DNA of 64,000 bases from an uncultured Collinsella sp. (GTDB taxonomy: Bacteria > Actinomycetota > Coriobacteriia > Coriobacteriales > Coriobacteriaceae). Both the position numbers and the translations under genes were made by a program. The notes under the pieces are model-generated. The model ran no database searches and had not been told where the DNA came from. It worked only from the letters and a program-made list of their open reading frames with translations. Shown here in pieces: positions 34,124 to 42,175 of the stretch (within the stretch, counting starts at the first letter, position 1; each line of letters begins with the position of its first letter). The stretch spans positions 35,884 to 99,883 of the forward strand of contig URIA01000001.1 of the NCBI GenBank assembly GCA_900547765.1, given 5' to 3'.

Positions 34124-36193
34124 CTATCGAACCGAAGAATCGCCCGAGGCCGAAGAGGTATCGGGCTCGTCATAAATCACGCCGAGCACATCGCGCACGA
34201 CATGCATCGCGGTATCTGAGCCACCGCCGCCCTGCTCCAGAACAGTAGCGATGACATACTTGGGATCATCGGCCGGCGCATAGGCGCAAAACCACGCGTA
34301 TTCGTCCTCGCCGCTTTTCTCGCCCGTGCCCGACTTGCCGTATACCTGCGGCGTCAGGGTGCCAAAGTGAGCCGCCAGGGACGTCGATGCCGTGTAAATC
34401 ACGTCGTGCATGCCGTTGCGAACAAGAGCCAAATCCGAATCGCTGTTGATCTTGGCCTCCAGGCGCTTCTTCTTGCCTTTGCCGTTGTACTTATAGGCAT
34501 CGCCGTCGCCATCGCGCGACACGGCAGACAAAAACACGTGAGGCACGTACTGCTTACCGCCGTTGGCGAGGCCCATGTAGGCGCATGCCATCTGCAGAGG
34601 CGTCACCAGGATGTCGCCCTGGCCGATGGCAATGTTGGTCATATCGCCGGCATTCCACTTGCGGTCCTCGGCAGAGGCGTCGGTAAAGTACGACTCTTTC
34701 CACTCGGCATCGGGAATACGGCCCGCGCCCTCACTCGGCAGATCGATACCGCAGGTCTTGCCTAGGCCCCAGCGACGAAAGACCTCCTGCAGGCCCTCGG
34801 AATGTTGATCGTCATAAAAGAAGGCCTTGCCCATGTCGTAGAAGACGGGGTCGCACGAGTTGGCGATACCCGACTGCAGCGTCATGGTGCCGTGTCCAGA
34901 CGTCAGCCAGCAGCGCTTGCCCCAAGCCTTGCCCAGGCCCGTCCAATAGCCCGTGCAGTTGGTTGTCTGCGTTGAAGTGTAGGTTCCAAATTCAAGACCG
35001 GCCAGTGCCGAGAGCGGCTTAATGGTCGAGGCCGACATGTACTGTCCGCTAATGGCGCGGTTGAGCAGCGGGTGCGAACCCTTGTCATCATTGAGCTCGG
35101 TCCACACGTCATTTGAGACGCCGCCGATAAAGACGGACGGATCGAACTTGGGCTCGCTCGCCATGCCCAGGATCTCGCCATTGTTGGGATCGAGACACAC
35201 CACAGCGCCGTTGCCGGCATTGCTGTAGCCAGTGGTCTTGGCAAGCTCGATGGCGCTCGCCAGCGCCGTCTCACAGGCCTGTTGGATCTTAAGGTCGAGC
35301 GTGAGCTTAATGTCGGAGCCGGCCTTGGCGGGCACGGCGCCGGCCTGACCGGTCACATTGCCCGAGGCATCGACCTTGACGGTCTGCTCGCCACGAATAC
35401 CCTGCAGCAGGTTTTCGTAGTAGCTCTCAACACCCGCCTGGCCCACGATATCGCCCGACTGGTACGTAATCTTGCCAGCAGAAGCATCATCATCGCCAGA
35501 GGTTTTCTTATTCTGAGCCTCGAGCTGCTCGGAGGTAATGGTGCCGGTATAGCCCAAGATATGGCATGCCGTCTCGCCATATGGATACTGGCGCTCGGTA
35601 CGCTCGGCAATCTTGACGCCCGGGAACTCGCCGGCGTGCTCCTGAATATAGGCAACCGTGGAGCGACGGACGTCCGTCGCGATGGTATGCAGGCTCTGGG
35701 CGCCCTCGGAATTGTCCTGGATATTGCGCAGAACCGCCACGTAGGGCATACCGAGCACGTTGGCAAGATGGCGAACCAGAACCTCATCCTCGGCAAGGTC
35801 GCGATAGGCCACGACAGCAAGTGAGGGACGGTTCTGGACAAGCGCCACGCCATTGCGGTCGAGGATGCGGCCGCGCACAGCGGGTGTGGTAACGGTGCGC
35901 GTCTGATTGCTATTAGCCTGCTTCTCGTAATAGTCCGACGAGACCATCTGCATGCCCCACAGCTTGACGGCAAGCGCCGCGAACATCGCGCCCACACCCG
36001 TGGTGAGGATGGAGAAGCGGCCCTTAAAGGCGGTCGCCGCGGTATTGCCCTCGCCCTCGGTGGCGCGCGGGGCCGTTCCATGCTGCGTATCGTAGGTAAA
36101 ACGGGAATCGCCGCGACGCATGATGACCAGCGCGACCACGATGGCCACAACCAGCACGACACCGGCGATAATAACCGTCATCTGGGAAGACAT
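34124..36193 (-). CDS. mrdA: penicillin-binding protein 2-type transpeptidase
   Basis: Class B PBP crosslinking the lateral wall with RodA. 689 residues. The transpeptidase SxxK motif is STIK at 389-392 and the KTG-type motif is KSGTG near the C-terminus. The non-catalytic dimerisation part begins at RGRILDRNG. Unusually there are two N-terminal hydrophobic segments, 5-25 and about 61-80, separated by a polar linker; typical PBP2 has one. The first may give an outward N-terminus or be cleaved. Confidence 0.94.
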   Translation of the reverse strand: MSSQMTVIIAGVVLVVAIVVALVIMRRGDSRFTYDTQHGTAPRATEGEGNTAATAFKGRFSILTTGVGAMFAALAVKLWGMQMVSSDYYEKQANSNQTRTVTTPAVRGRILDRNGVALVQNRPSLAVVAYRDLAEDEVLVRHLANVLGMPYVAVLRNIQDNSEGAQSLHTIATDVRRSTVAYIQEHAGEFPGVKIAERTERQYPYGETACHILGYTGTITSEQLEAQNKKTSGDDDASAGKITYQSGDIVGQAGVESYYENLLQGIRGEQTVKVDASGNVTGQAGAVPAKAGSDIKLTLDLKIQQACETALASAIELAKTTGYSNAGNGAVVCLDPNNGEILGMASEPKFDPSVFIGGVSNDVWTELNDDKGSHPLLNRAISGQYMSASTIKPLSALAGLEFGTYTSTQTTNCTGYWTGLGKAWGKRCWLTSGHGTMTLQSGIANSCDPVFYDMGKAFFYDDQHSEGLQEVFRRWGLGKTCGIDLPSEGAGRIPDAEWKESYFTDASAEDRKWNAGDMTNIAIGQGDILVTPLQMACAYMGLANGGKQYVPHVFLSAVSRDGDGDAYKYNGKGKKKRLEAKINSDSDLALVRNGMHDVIYTASTSLAAHFGTLTPQVYGKSGTGEKSGEDEYAWFCAYAPADDPKYVIATVLEQGGGGSDTAMHVVRDVLGVIYDEPDTSSASGDSSVR

Positions 36194-36206
36194 CTACGAG
36201 CCTCCC

Positions 36207-36779
36207 CTATTTGAGCTTACGGGTCTTGGGCTTAAAGCGCATGCCCGTCTGGCGTCCGCCACGTGCGGAGAATCCATAACCGGACTGCGGCACGACGCCG
36301 GACATCAAAAACGGAATGGCAACCAGACCCGTCAAGATCGAAGACGGCAGCGCATGGCCGAAGATCGCCACGACAAAGCTCGTCTCCAAACCCATAAACA
36401 GCAAGATGATGCTGTAGATCACATTAATAACGAGCGCGAAGGCACCCACCGTGATGCCGCGCGCACTCGGGGTACCGCCCGTCTGACCGGCGGCGCTATG
36501 CACCAGGGCAAAAGAACCCACGGTCAGCAGGAGCGACATAACGCCCACCGGCACGGCAGCGGAAAGGTCATAGAACAAGCCACTGCAAAAACCGCACGCG
36601 ACGGCACGGGTCGGGTCGCCCGAGAACACGCTTAGGCACACCAGGATAATCATAAAGTTGACGCGACCGCCCGCAATGGAGATCTGCGGTGCCAGGCCTG
36701 CCTGCAGCAGCACGCACACGATGGCAGCGATTACAAACGTGCGGGAGCTCATCCCCTGCTCGTGTAGATCCATGGACAT
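36207..36779 (-). CDS. mreD: rod shape-determining protein MreD
   Basis: 190 residues, about five to six membrane segments, little sequence conservation, as typical for MreD. The short motif FCSGLFYDLSAAVPVG matches the family's GLxxDxxxxxPxG. Position between mreC and the PBP2 gene is decisive. The C-terminus is basic. Confidence 0.85.
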   Translation of the reverse strand: MSMDLHEQGMSSRTFVIAAIVCVLLQAGLAPQISIAGGRVNFMIILVCLSVFSGDPTRAVACGFCSGLFYDLSAAVPVGVMSLLLTVGSFALVHSAAGQTGGTPSARGITVGAFALVINVIYSIILLFMGLETSFVVAIFGHALPSSILTGLVAIPFLMSGVVPQSGYGFSARGGRQTGMRFKPKTRKLK

Positions 36780-36784
36780 GCCCC

Positions 36785-37783
36785 CTATTCGCTCGAGCCG
36801 GAATCGGTCGTCTCGGACGTGTCGGAACCGTCATCCGAGCTCTCGTCCTTCGTCTTGGTCGCAGCATCGCGCGACGTTCCCTGCGGCGTGCTGTTGGCCG
36901 TGTTCACGTCCTCATCCGACGCCGACTGTTCGTCGGTCAGCGAGGTGATGACCAGCACTTCCTCGTTGTTCTCGGCCGTCGTCTGGGCGCGTACCACAAT
37001 GGTGTAGTACACGTCGTTTGCCGATTTCTCAACCGACGAGACGGTGCCGAGCGGAAGACCCTTGGGGAACACACCGCCAATGCCCGAGGTCACGATGATG
37101 TCACCAACCTTAACGTCGGAATCGACGCTCACGTACTCAAGACGCAGCGTGCCGTCAGCCTGACCCTGCAGCATGCCCTGGGCGCGCGTATCCTGCACCA
37201 TGGCGGACACGCCCGAGTTCTCATCGCCAATCAGGCGCACGGTGGACGTCTTGGCCGAGACCTCGATAATCTGGCCTATGACACCGGCAGAACTCGTCAC
37301 GGGCATGTTGATGGTAAGCCCGTCGGCAGAACCCTTATCGATGGTGACGGTCGAGGTCCAGGCATCGCCCGATGCGCCGACAATACGAGCTGCAGTCGAT
37401 TTGAGGTTGTAGGTCGACTGCAGGCCGACCAGACCCTCCAGTCGCTCGGCGGTCTTTTGAGCCTCGGAGAGCTCGGCGACCTTAGAGGTCAGTTCCTCGT
37501 TTTGCTTCTTAAGCTCGTCAAGCGTGTCCTGCGACGCCGTAAGGTTAGAGAACACGTTGCCGATCGCATTGAAGGGAGCCGCCACAGCCGAACCCACAAA
37601 GCGCACCGGCGAGGTAATCGTCGTCACACCCGAACGCACGGCATGAATCGGCCCCGTCTCGCCCTCGCGAATATAAAACGTGAGCAGCAACACCGAAATC
37701 AGGCTGAAAACAATCAACGGGCGCATACCCGTTGATTGTCGCTTGGTATTCAGATTTGTGGAGAAACCCGAAGATCGTGCCAA
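36785..37783 (-). CDS. mreC: rod shape-determining protein MreC
   Basis: 332 residues. One N-terminal membrane segment (PLIVFSLISVLLLTFYIREG), a coiled coil (about 90-125, TLDELKKQNEELTSKVAEL), then the beta-rich MreC fold with VIGASGDAWTSTVTIDKGS, GVIGQII and TSGIGGVFPKGLPLGTV. The last ~60 residues are a Ser/Thr/Asp-rich tail beyond the fold. Scaffolds MreB, PBP2 and RodA at the membrane. Confidence 0.95.
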   Translation of the reverse strand: MARSSGFSTNLNTKRQSTGMRPLIVFSLISVLLLTFYIREGETGPIHAVRSGVTTITSPVRFVGSAVAAPFNAIGNVFSNLTASQDTLDELKKQNEELTSKVAELSEAQKTAERLEGLVGLQSTYNLKSTAARIVGASGDAWTSTVTIDKGSADGLTINMPVTSSAGVIGQIIEVSAKTSTVRLIGDENSGVSAMVQDTRAQGMLQGQADGTLRLEYVSVDSDVKVGDIIVTSGIGGVFPKGLPLGTVSSVEKSANDVYYTIVVRAQTTAENNEEVLVITSLTDEQSASDEDVNTANSTPQGTSRDAATKTKDESSDDGSDTSETTDSGSSE

Positions 37784-37804
37784 ATGGAATCCACCTTTTG
37801 GAAA

Positions 37805-38848
37805 TTAAGCATTGGTCTGGACGAAGCCGCCATCAAACGCATTGGCCTCGAGCACGCGGGCACAGCCGTTAACAACGTTATCGAGCGCCGTGGGGCTGAC
37901 GTTGACCGAAACGCCGGTCTCATCGCGCAGGCGCACGTCGAGACCACGCAGCAGCGCGCCGCCACCGGTCAGCAAAATGCCGTAGTACATAAGGTCCGAG
38001 GCAAGATCGGGAGGCGTAGCGTCGAGTGCGTCCTTGACGGCCTTGGCCATCTCGTCGAGCGGCTTGTTGAGCGCGCGACGAATCTCCTCGCTCTCGATGC
38101 GCACGGTCTTGGGCAGACCGGTGATCACGTCGCGGCCGTTGACCTCGACGTCGAGTTCGTCCTTAAGCGGCACGGCGGAGCCGACCTTGATCTTGATGTC
38201 CTCTGCCGTACGCTCGCCGATGGCCAGGTTGTAGGCATCACGAACGTGCGTGAGGATGGCCTGATCGAACTCGTCGCCGGCAATACGGATGGACTGCGAG
38301 ACGACGATGCCGCCCATAGCGATAACGGCGACCTCGGTGGTACCGCCGCCGATGTCGATGACCATGGAGCCGGTGGGTTCCTCGACGGGCAGGTCGGCGC
38401 CGATAGCGGCTGCCATAGGCTCTTCGATCAGATAGGCCTGGCGGGCACCGGCCTGGATCGTGGCCTCAAAGACAGCGCGCTTCTCGACCGACGTGACACC
38501 GGAGGGAACGCAGACGACAACACGCGGACGCGGAGTCCACGGATAGCGCTTCTCGGACGCCTTGTCGATAAAGTAGCGAAGCATGGCCTCGGTAACATCG
38601 AAGTCGGCGATGACGCCGTCCTTCAGGGGACGAACGGCCACGATGTTGCCGGGCGTACGGCCGAGCATGCGCTTTGCCTCGATACCGACCGCCAAGATGC
38701 GCTCGTCGTTCTTGTCGATGGCAACAACAGAAGGCTCGCGAATGACGATGCCCTTGCCGCGCACGGAGACAAGCGTATTGGCGGTGCCGAGGTCGATGGC
38801 AAGATCGCCCGCATAGCTACCGAAGAACATATCCATCAAAGAAAACAA
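37805..38848 (-). CDS. mreB: rod shape-determining protein MreB
   Basis: Bacterial actin that orients lateral wall synthesis. 347 residues. Nucleotide-binding motifs: DLAIDLGTANTLV, GSMVIDIGGGTTEVAVI and LTGGGALLRGL. Start is TTG at 38848 with AGGAG five bases upstream. First gene of mreB-mreC-mreD-mrdA-rodA; a GC-rich hairpin (38909-38941) separates it from the TPR gene. Confidence 0.96.
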   Translation of the reverse strand: MFSLMDMFFGSYAGDLAIDLGTANTLVSVRGKGIVIREPSVVAIDKNDERILAVGIEAKRMLGRTPGNIVAVRPLKDGVIADFDVTEAMLRYFIDKASEKRYPWTPRPRVVVCVPSGVTSVEKRAVFEATIQAGARQAYLIEEPMAAAIGADLPVEEPTGSMVIDIGGGTTEVAVIAMGGIVVSQSIRIAGDEFDQAILTHVRDAYNLAIGERTAEDIKIKVGSAVPLKDELDVEVNGRDVITGLPKTVRIESEEIRRALNKPLDEMAKAVKDALDATPPDLASDLMYYGILLTGGGALLRGLDVRLRDETGVSVNVSPTALDNVVNGCARVLEANAFDGGFVQTNA

Positions 38849-38908
38849 CGCAACTCCTGATGTGTTGGATGATTGCTGGAAAACTACTAGCTCATCATAC
38901 TAGCGCAA

Positions 38909-38941
38909 GCCCGGCACCTCACTTGCGGTGAAGCGCCGGGC
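38909..38941 (-). terminator. GC-rich hairpin between the TPR gene and mreB
   Basis: GCCCGGC/GCCGGGC outer stem extended by an inner CTTCAC/GTGAGG pairing on the minus strand, with only TTGCG following. A terminator without a good U-run, or an RNA-processing/stability element ahead of mreB. Confidence 0.5.
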
Positions 38942-38963
38942 AAAGCTAAATCCCATAAGGTCA

Positions 38964-40268
38964 CTACTGGTTGTCAGCAGCCGAGAAATCCATATCGAGC
39001 GAAGAAACGGCCCAGCCGATATGGTTGTCGGAGCGCACGAATTTGACGGTGTACTCCTGCTCGCCGCCCTTGGACAGCGATGCCTTCACCTTAGCGGTCG
39101 TCTCGGTCATGGACTGATCCATGCCCTCGACGGACACGGTGGCACCCTGCGGAATCGAGGAGATGATCATCGACTTAGCGTCCTCGGACAGGCTCGAGGC
39201 CAGGCAAGACTCGGCCTTTGCGGCGTCACCGTCGCCGGCAGCCTGGAACAGATCGGTAACGACAGACTCCTGAGACGGGAAGCCAAAGCCGCGCGTGTAG
39301 GCAAAGCCCAGACCGCCCGCGGCGATCAAAATAAGCAGAAGCAGCACGATGAAGACTTTGAGACCCGTGTGGCGATGGCGACGACGGACCTTGGCCTGCT
39401 TACGATCCTGACGGTCCTGCTGGACCATCTCGGACTCGGACAGCGTAAAGAAGCCGGTGTCCGAGGGATCGGGCATAAACTGACCGGTCGCGCCGGTAGG
39501 ATCGAGCGGATCGACGGCAGAAGCGTCCATCGCGGGCGCCGGAGCCGTGGCCATGGCCGTCTGGGCAGACAGCGCGGCAAGCGAATCGTGCACGCGGGCA
39601 AGCTCGTCGGCCTGCTCGGAGGTGAGCTGGTAGATGCCATCGGCAGTAGCGGCGTTAAAGGCATCGAGTGCGTCGGAGGGACGGCCGGCGGCAGAAAGCG
39701 CCTGACCCATGCCGGCGTTGAGCGCACGCGTGTCGTCGCGGGGACCGGCAAAGTCGATAGCCGTGCGGTAGGTCTCCACGGCATCCGCCGGACGGCCGAG
39801 CTTAATGAAGCAACGACCGAGCTCGCCGAGTGCGGCGGCAGGAGCCGGATTGGCGCCGTCGATGGCAGCCTGACGGAAGGCGGTTCCCGCGTTGGCATAG
39901 TCGCCCGACTGGAACAGCGCATTGCCCAGGCCCAGATAGGCCTTGAACGGCGTGGCATAGGAAGCATCCTGCGTAGCGGCAGAGAAAGCCTGGGCGGCCG
40001 TCGTGTAGTCGCCCACGGCGGCGAGCGCCTTGCCGCGGTTGGTGAGCAGCGCGCCGCGCTTGCCGTAGGTGCCGTCGTTGAGGGCGGCAGCATAGGCCTC
40101 GGCAGCCTCGGCATACATGCCCAGATGCATCAAGGCGTTGCCACGAAGGTGATCGGCCTCGCCCATAATCTCATCGGGAGTCTTTGCCGCCCCAAGCATC
40201 TGGGCTGCAGCAGAAAAATCACCCGCGCGGTAAGCGGCGCGGCCCTGTTGGATCAGCTGGCTATTCAA
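38964..40268 (-). CDS. tetratricopeptide-repeat membrane protein
   Basis: 434 residues. At least five TPR units fill residues 1-220 (for example AYRAGDFSAAAQML, ALMHLGMYAEAAEAYAAAL, ALFQSGDYANAGTAFRQA). A low-complexity linker and a basic patch (RRRHRHTG) precede one membrane segment (303-325), and a ~109-residue external domain follows. So TPRs are cytoplasmic and the C-terminus outside, which fits a scaffold or sensor. Twelve bases after ppiB, probably cotranscribed. No specific function recognised. Confidence 0.75.
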   Translation of the reverse strand: MNSQLIQQGRAAYRAGDFSAAAQMLGAAKTPDEIMGEADHLRGNALMHLGMYAEAAEAYAAALNDGTYGKRGALLTNRGKALAAVGDYTTAAQAFSAATQDASYATPFKAYLGLGNALFQSGDYANAGTAFRQAAIDGANPAPAAALGELGRCFIKLGRPADAVETYRTAIDFAGPRDDTRALNAGMGQALSAAGRPSDALDAFNAATADGIYQLTSEQADELARVHDSLAALSAQTAMATAPAPAMDASAVDPLDPTGATGQFMPDPSDTGFFTLSESEMVQQDRQDRKQAKVRRRHRHTGLKVFIVLLLLILIAAGGLGFAYTRGFGFPSQESVVTDLFQAAGDGDAAKAESCLASSLSEDAKSMIISSIPQGATVSVEGMDQSMTETTAKVKASLSKGGEQEYTVKFVRSDNHIGWAVSSLDMDFSAADNQ

Positions 40269-40279
40269 GAAAGTCCCCT

Positions 40280-40822
40280 TTACTCGTGAACGATCTCGAC
40301 ATGGACGATCTCGTCGCCGGCACGCAGCTGCGAAATCACATCGAGACCCTCGACCGTGGTACCAAAGACGGTGTAACCGGAATCGAGGTTATGCTGGGCA
40401 CCCAGGCAGAAGTAGAACTGCGAACCCGCAGAATCGGGATCCATGGAGCGTGCCATGGCAAGGGCGCCATCGACATGGCTGTTGCGCGGATTGGTGGCAA
40501 ACTCGCCCTTGATGCAGTAGCCGGGGCCACCGGTACCGGGCATGCCGTCGGGGCCCTCAAGGCCGGCAGCGACATCGGCGCCGGACATATCACGGGTATT
40601 GGGGTCGCCGCCCTGGATGACAAAACCGGGCACATAGCGATGGAACTTAAGGCCATCATAGAAACCCATCGTGGAAAGCTCACAGAAGTTCGCGACATGA
40701 ATGGGAGCGCCCTCGCCGTCAAACTTGACCTTGATGGTACCCTTCGACGTCTCGATTACGGCGCACTCGTCGCCGGCAAGCTGATACTCGGGCGTGTAGA
40801 GCTCTTTCTTAAAACCAAACAT
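40280..40822 (-). CDS. ppiB: cyclophilin-type peptidyl-prolyl isomerase
   Basis: 180 residues, no signal peptide, so cytoplasmic. Catalytic and family motifs: NFCELSTMGFYDGLKFHRY, VIQGGDPNTRDMSG, FYFCLGAQHNLDSGYTVFG. Its own promoter lies at 40862-40891. Confidence 0.95.
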   Translation of the reverse strand: MFGFKKELYTPEYQLAGDECAVIETSKGTIKVKFDGEGAPIHVANFCELSTMGFYDGLKFHRYVPGFVIQGGDPNTRDMSGADVAAGLEGPDGMPGTGGPGYCIKGEFATNPRNSHVDGALAMARSMDPDSAGSQFYFCLGAQHNLDSGYTVFGTTVEGLDVISQLRAGDEIVHVEIVHE

Positions 40823-40861
40823 GTGGTTCCTTCCTCGTGCGTTTAAAGCATATTTGTACGA

Positions 40862-40891
40862 ATTGTAGCAATAAGCACGGGCTTACATCAA
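40862..40891 (-). promoter_or_regulatory. promoter of ppiB
   Basis: -35 TTGATG (40886-40891), 18-base spacer, extended -10 TGCTACAAT with the hexamer at 40862-40867. Confidence 0.75.
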
Positions 40892-40929
40892 TTGCGCACG
40901 TAGGTTATGCCGACCATGGCGAACTAATT

Positions 40930-42072
40930 TTAGGAATGCTGCTGCGGCTTCCAGGAGCCCACGTTGGCGTCGTACTGGTTGAGCGCGCTGTTGCCGCCCT
41001 GTGCGATGGGCGCCAGGATCTCGCTTTGGTGGGAACTCATCGACTCGCCATCGGGAATGGCCAGCGAGATATCCCAGCTCTGGCAGATCACGTCGACGCG
41101 CTCATACATCCACTCGGCAAGCTGCTTTAAGTGGGCTATGTCATCCGCATAGACCGTATCGTCCTGGTACTTAAGGTTGTTGAGCTCATCTTGCGTCTTT
41201 TTGATCTGGTCGCGCAGGGCGTAGGCACTCTGCGACAGCTCCTGACGGGTGGACAGCGGCGTTCGGAGATAGCCGTTGTTAAAGGAATCGATGACCTCAC
41301 CGATCTGGTCCTCGTCACCGTAGGACACGATGGTCTGATACAGACCGTCGAGCCTGGTATAGAGCTGATCATCGGTCAGCACGGTTTCTTCCTGGACCAC
41401 CTCGGCAGAATTGTCCTGCTTGGTATCGTCCTCAATCGCCTCGCCCTTTTGGCGCGTGGGGAAGGTGGTTTGTGCAGCTTGACCAAACTGGTCGTAGAAA
41501 CCAGGCATGACGCCCATGGGATCGGTCGTCACGAACCAATAGGCACCGCCGCACACAAAGGCAAGGACCGCGATGATAATGAGCGGCTTGGGGATATGAC
41601 GCTCGTGCCTGTGATAGGCGTCCTCGTCGGGATGCACCTTGCGCTTGGGTTTTTGGGCTTCGTCATGCAGGGAAACGGGCGTGGGAATATCGACCTTGGG
41701 GATACCGAAATCCTTATCGAAAGCCGGCAGCACGCAGGTCTCGTTAGGATCGGCGGCATCCGAAAGCACCGCAGCGGCAGAGGCGGGCGCATGCGGCACC
41801 TCGGTATCAATCTGCTCTTGCGTTAGGCGCGGAAAGCCCGCCGTGCGGCCCGCTGCCAGGTCGGATGCGGCCGCGTCCTCGGAGAGGATACCCGGAGCGG
41901 GGCGTCCGCATTTGGGGCACGTACGATCATGCGGAGAAAGACGGGCACCGCAGCCCTCACAGAACACGAACTCGGTGTGCTCGGGACCGTCGCCCGGGCC
42001 GACGTAGGCGTTGCAGTAGGGACAAAACGAGGCGCCGTCCTCGATAGTCTTAAGGCAATGCGGGCAGATCAC
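40930..42072 (-). CDS. double zinc-ribbon membrane protein, function unknown
   Basis: 380 residues from GTG 42072, chosen because AAGAGGA lies five bases upstream; a TTG ten codons earlier has no Shine-Dalgarno. Two zinc ribbons at the N-terminus: CPHC...CPYC and CEGC...CPKC. A proline- and acid-rich linker, one membrane segment at about 163-181 and an extracellular, partly coiled-coil C-terminal half (QELSQSAYALRDQIKKTQ) follow. Possibly a membrane-anchored sensor or scaffold; no enzyme motif seen. Confidence 0.7.
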   Translation of the reverse strand: MICPHCLKTIEDGASFCPYCNAYVGPGDGPEHTEFVFCEGCGARLSPHDRTCPKCGRPAPGILSEDAAASDLAAGRTAGFPRLTQEQIDTEVPHAPASAAAVLSDAADPNETCVLPAFDKDFGIPKVDIPTPVSLHDEAQKPKRKVHPDEDAYHRHERHIPKPLIIIAVLAFVCGGAYWFVTTDPMGVMPGFYDQFGQAAQTTFPTRQKGEAIEDDTKQDNSAEVVQEETVLTDDQLYTRLDGLYQTIVSYGDEDQIGEVIDSFNNGYLRTPLSTRQELSQSAYALRDQIKKTQDELNNLKYQDDTVYADDIAHLKQLAEWMYERVDVICQSWDISLAIPDGESMSSHQSEILAPIAQGGNSALNQYDANVGSWKPQQHS

Positions 42073-42175
42073 GGCATCCTCTTTTCGAAGCAATTCAAAC
42101 AACCGAGGTTAGAGCATAACATCGCCACGGCCCCACAGGAGCAAGGCACCAATTCAACATCGCCAGAGCGCGTAG

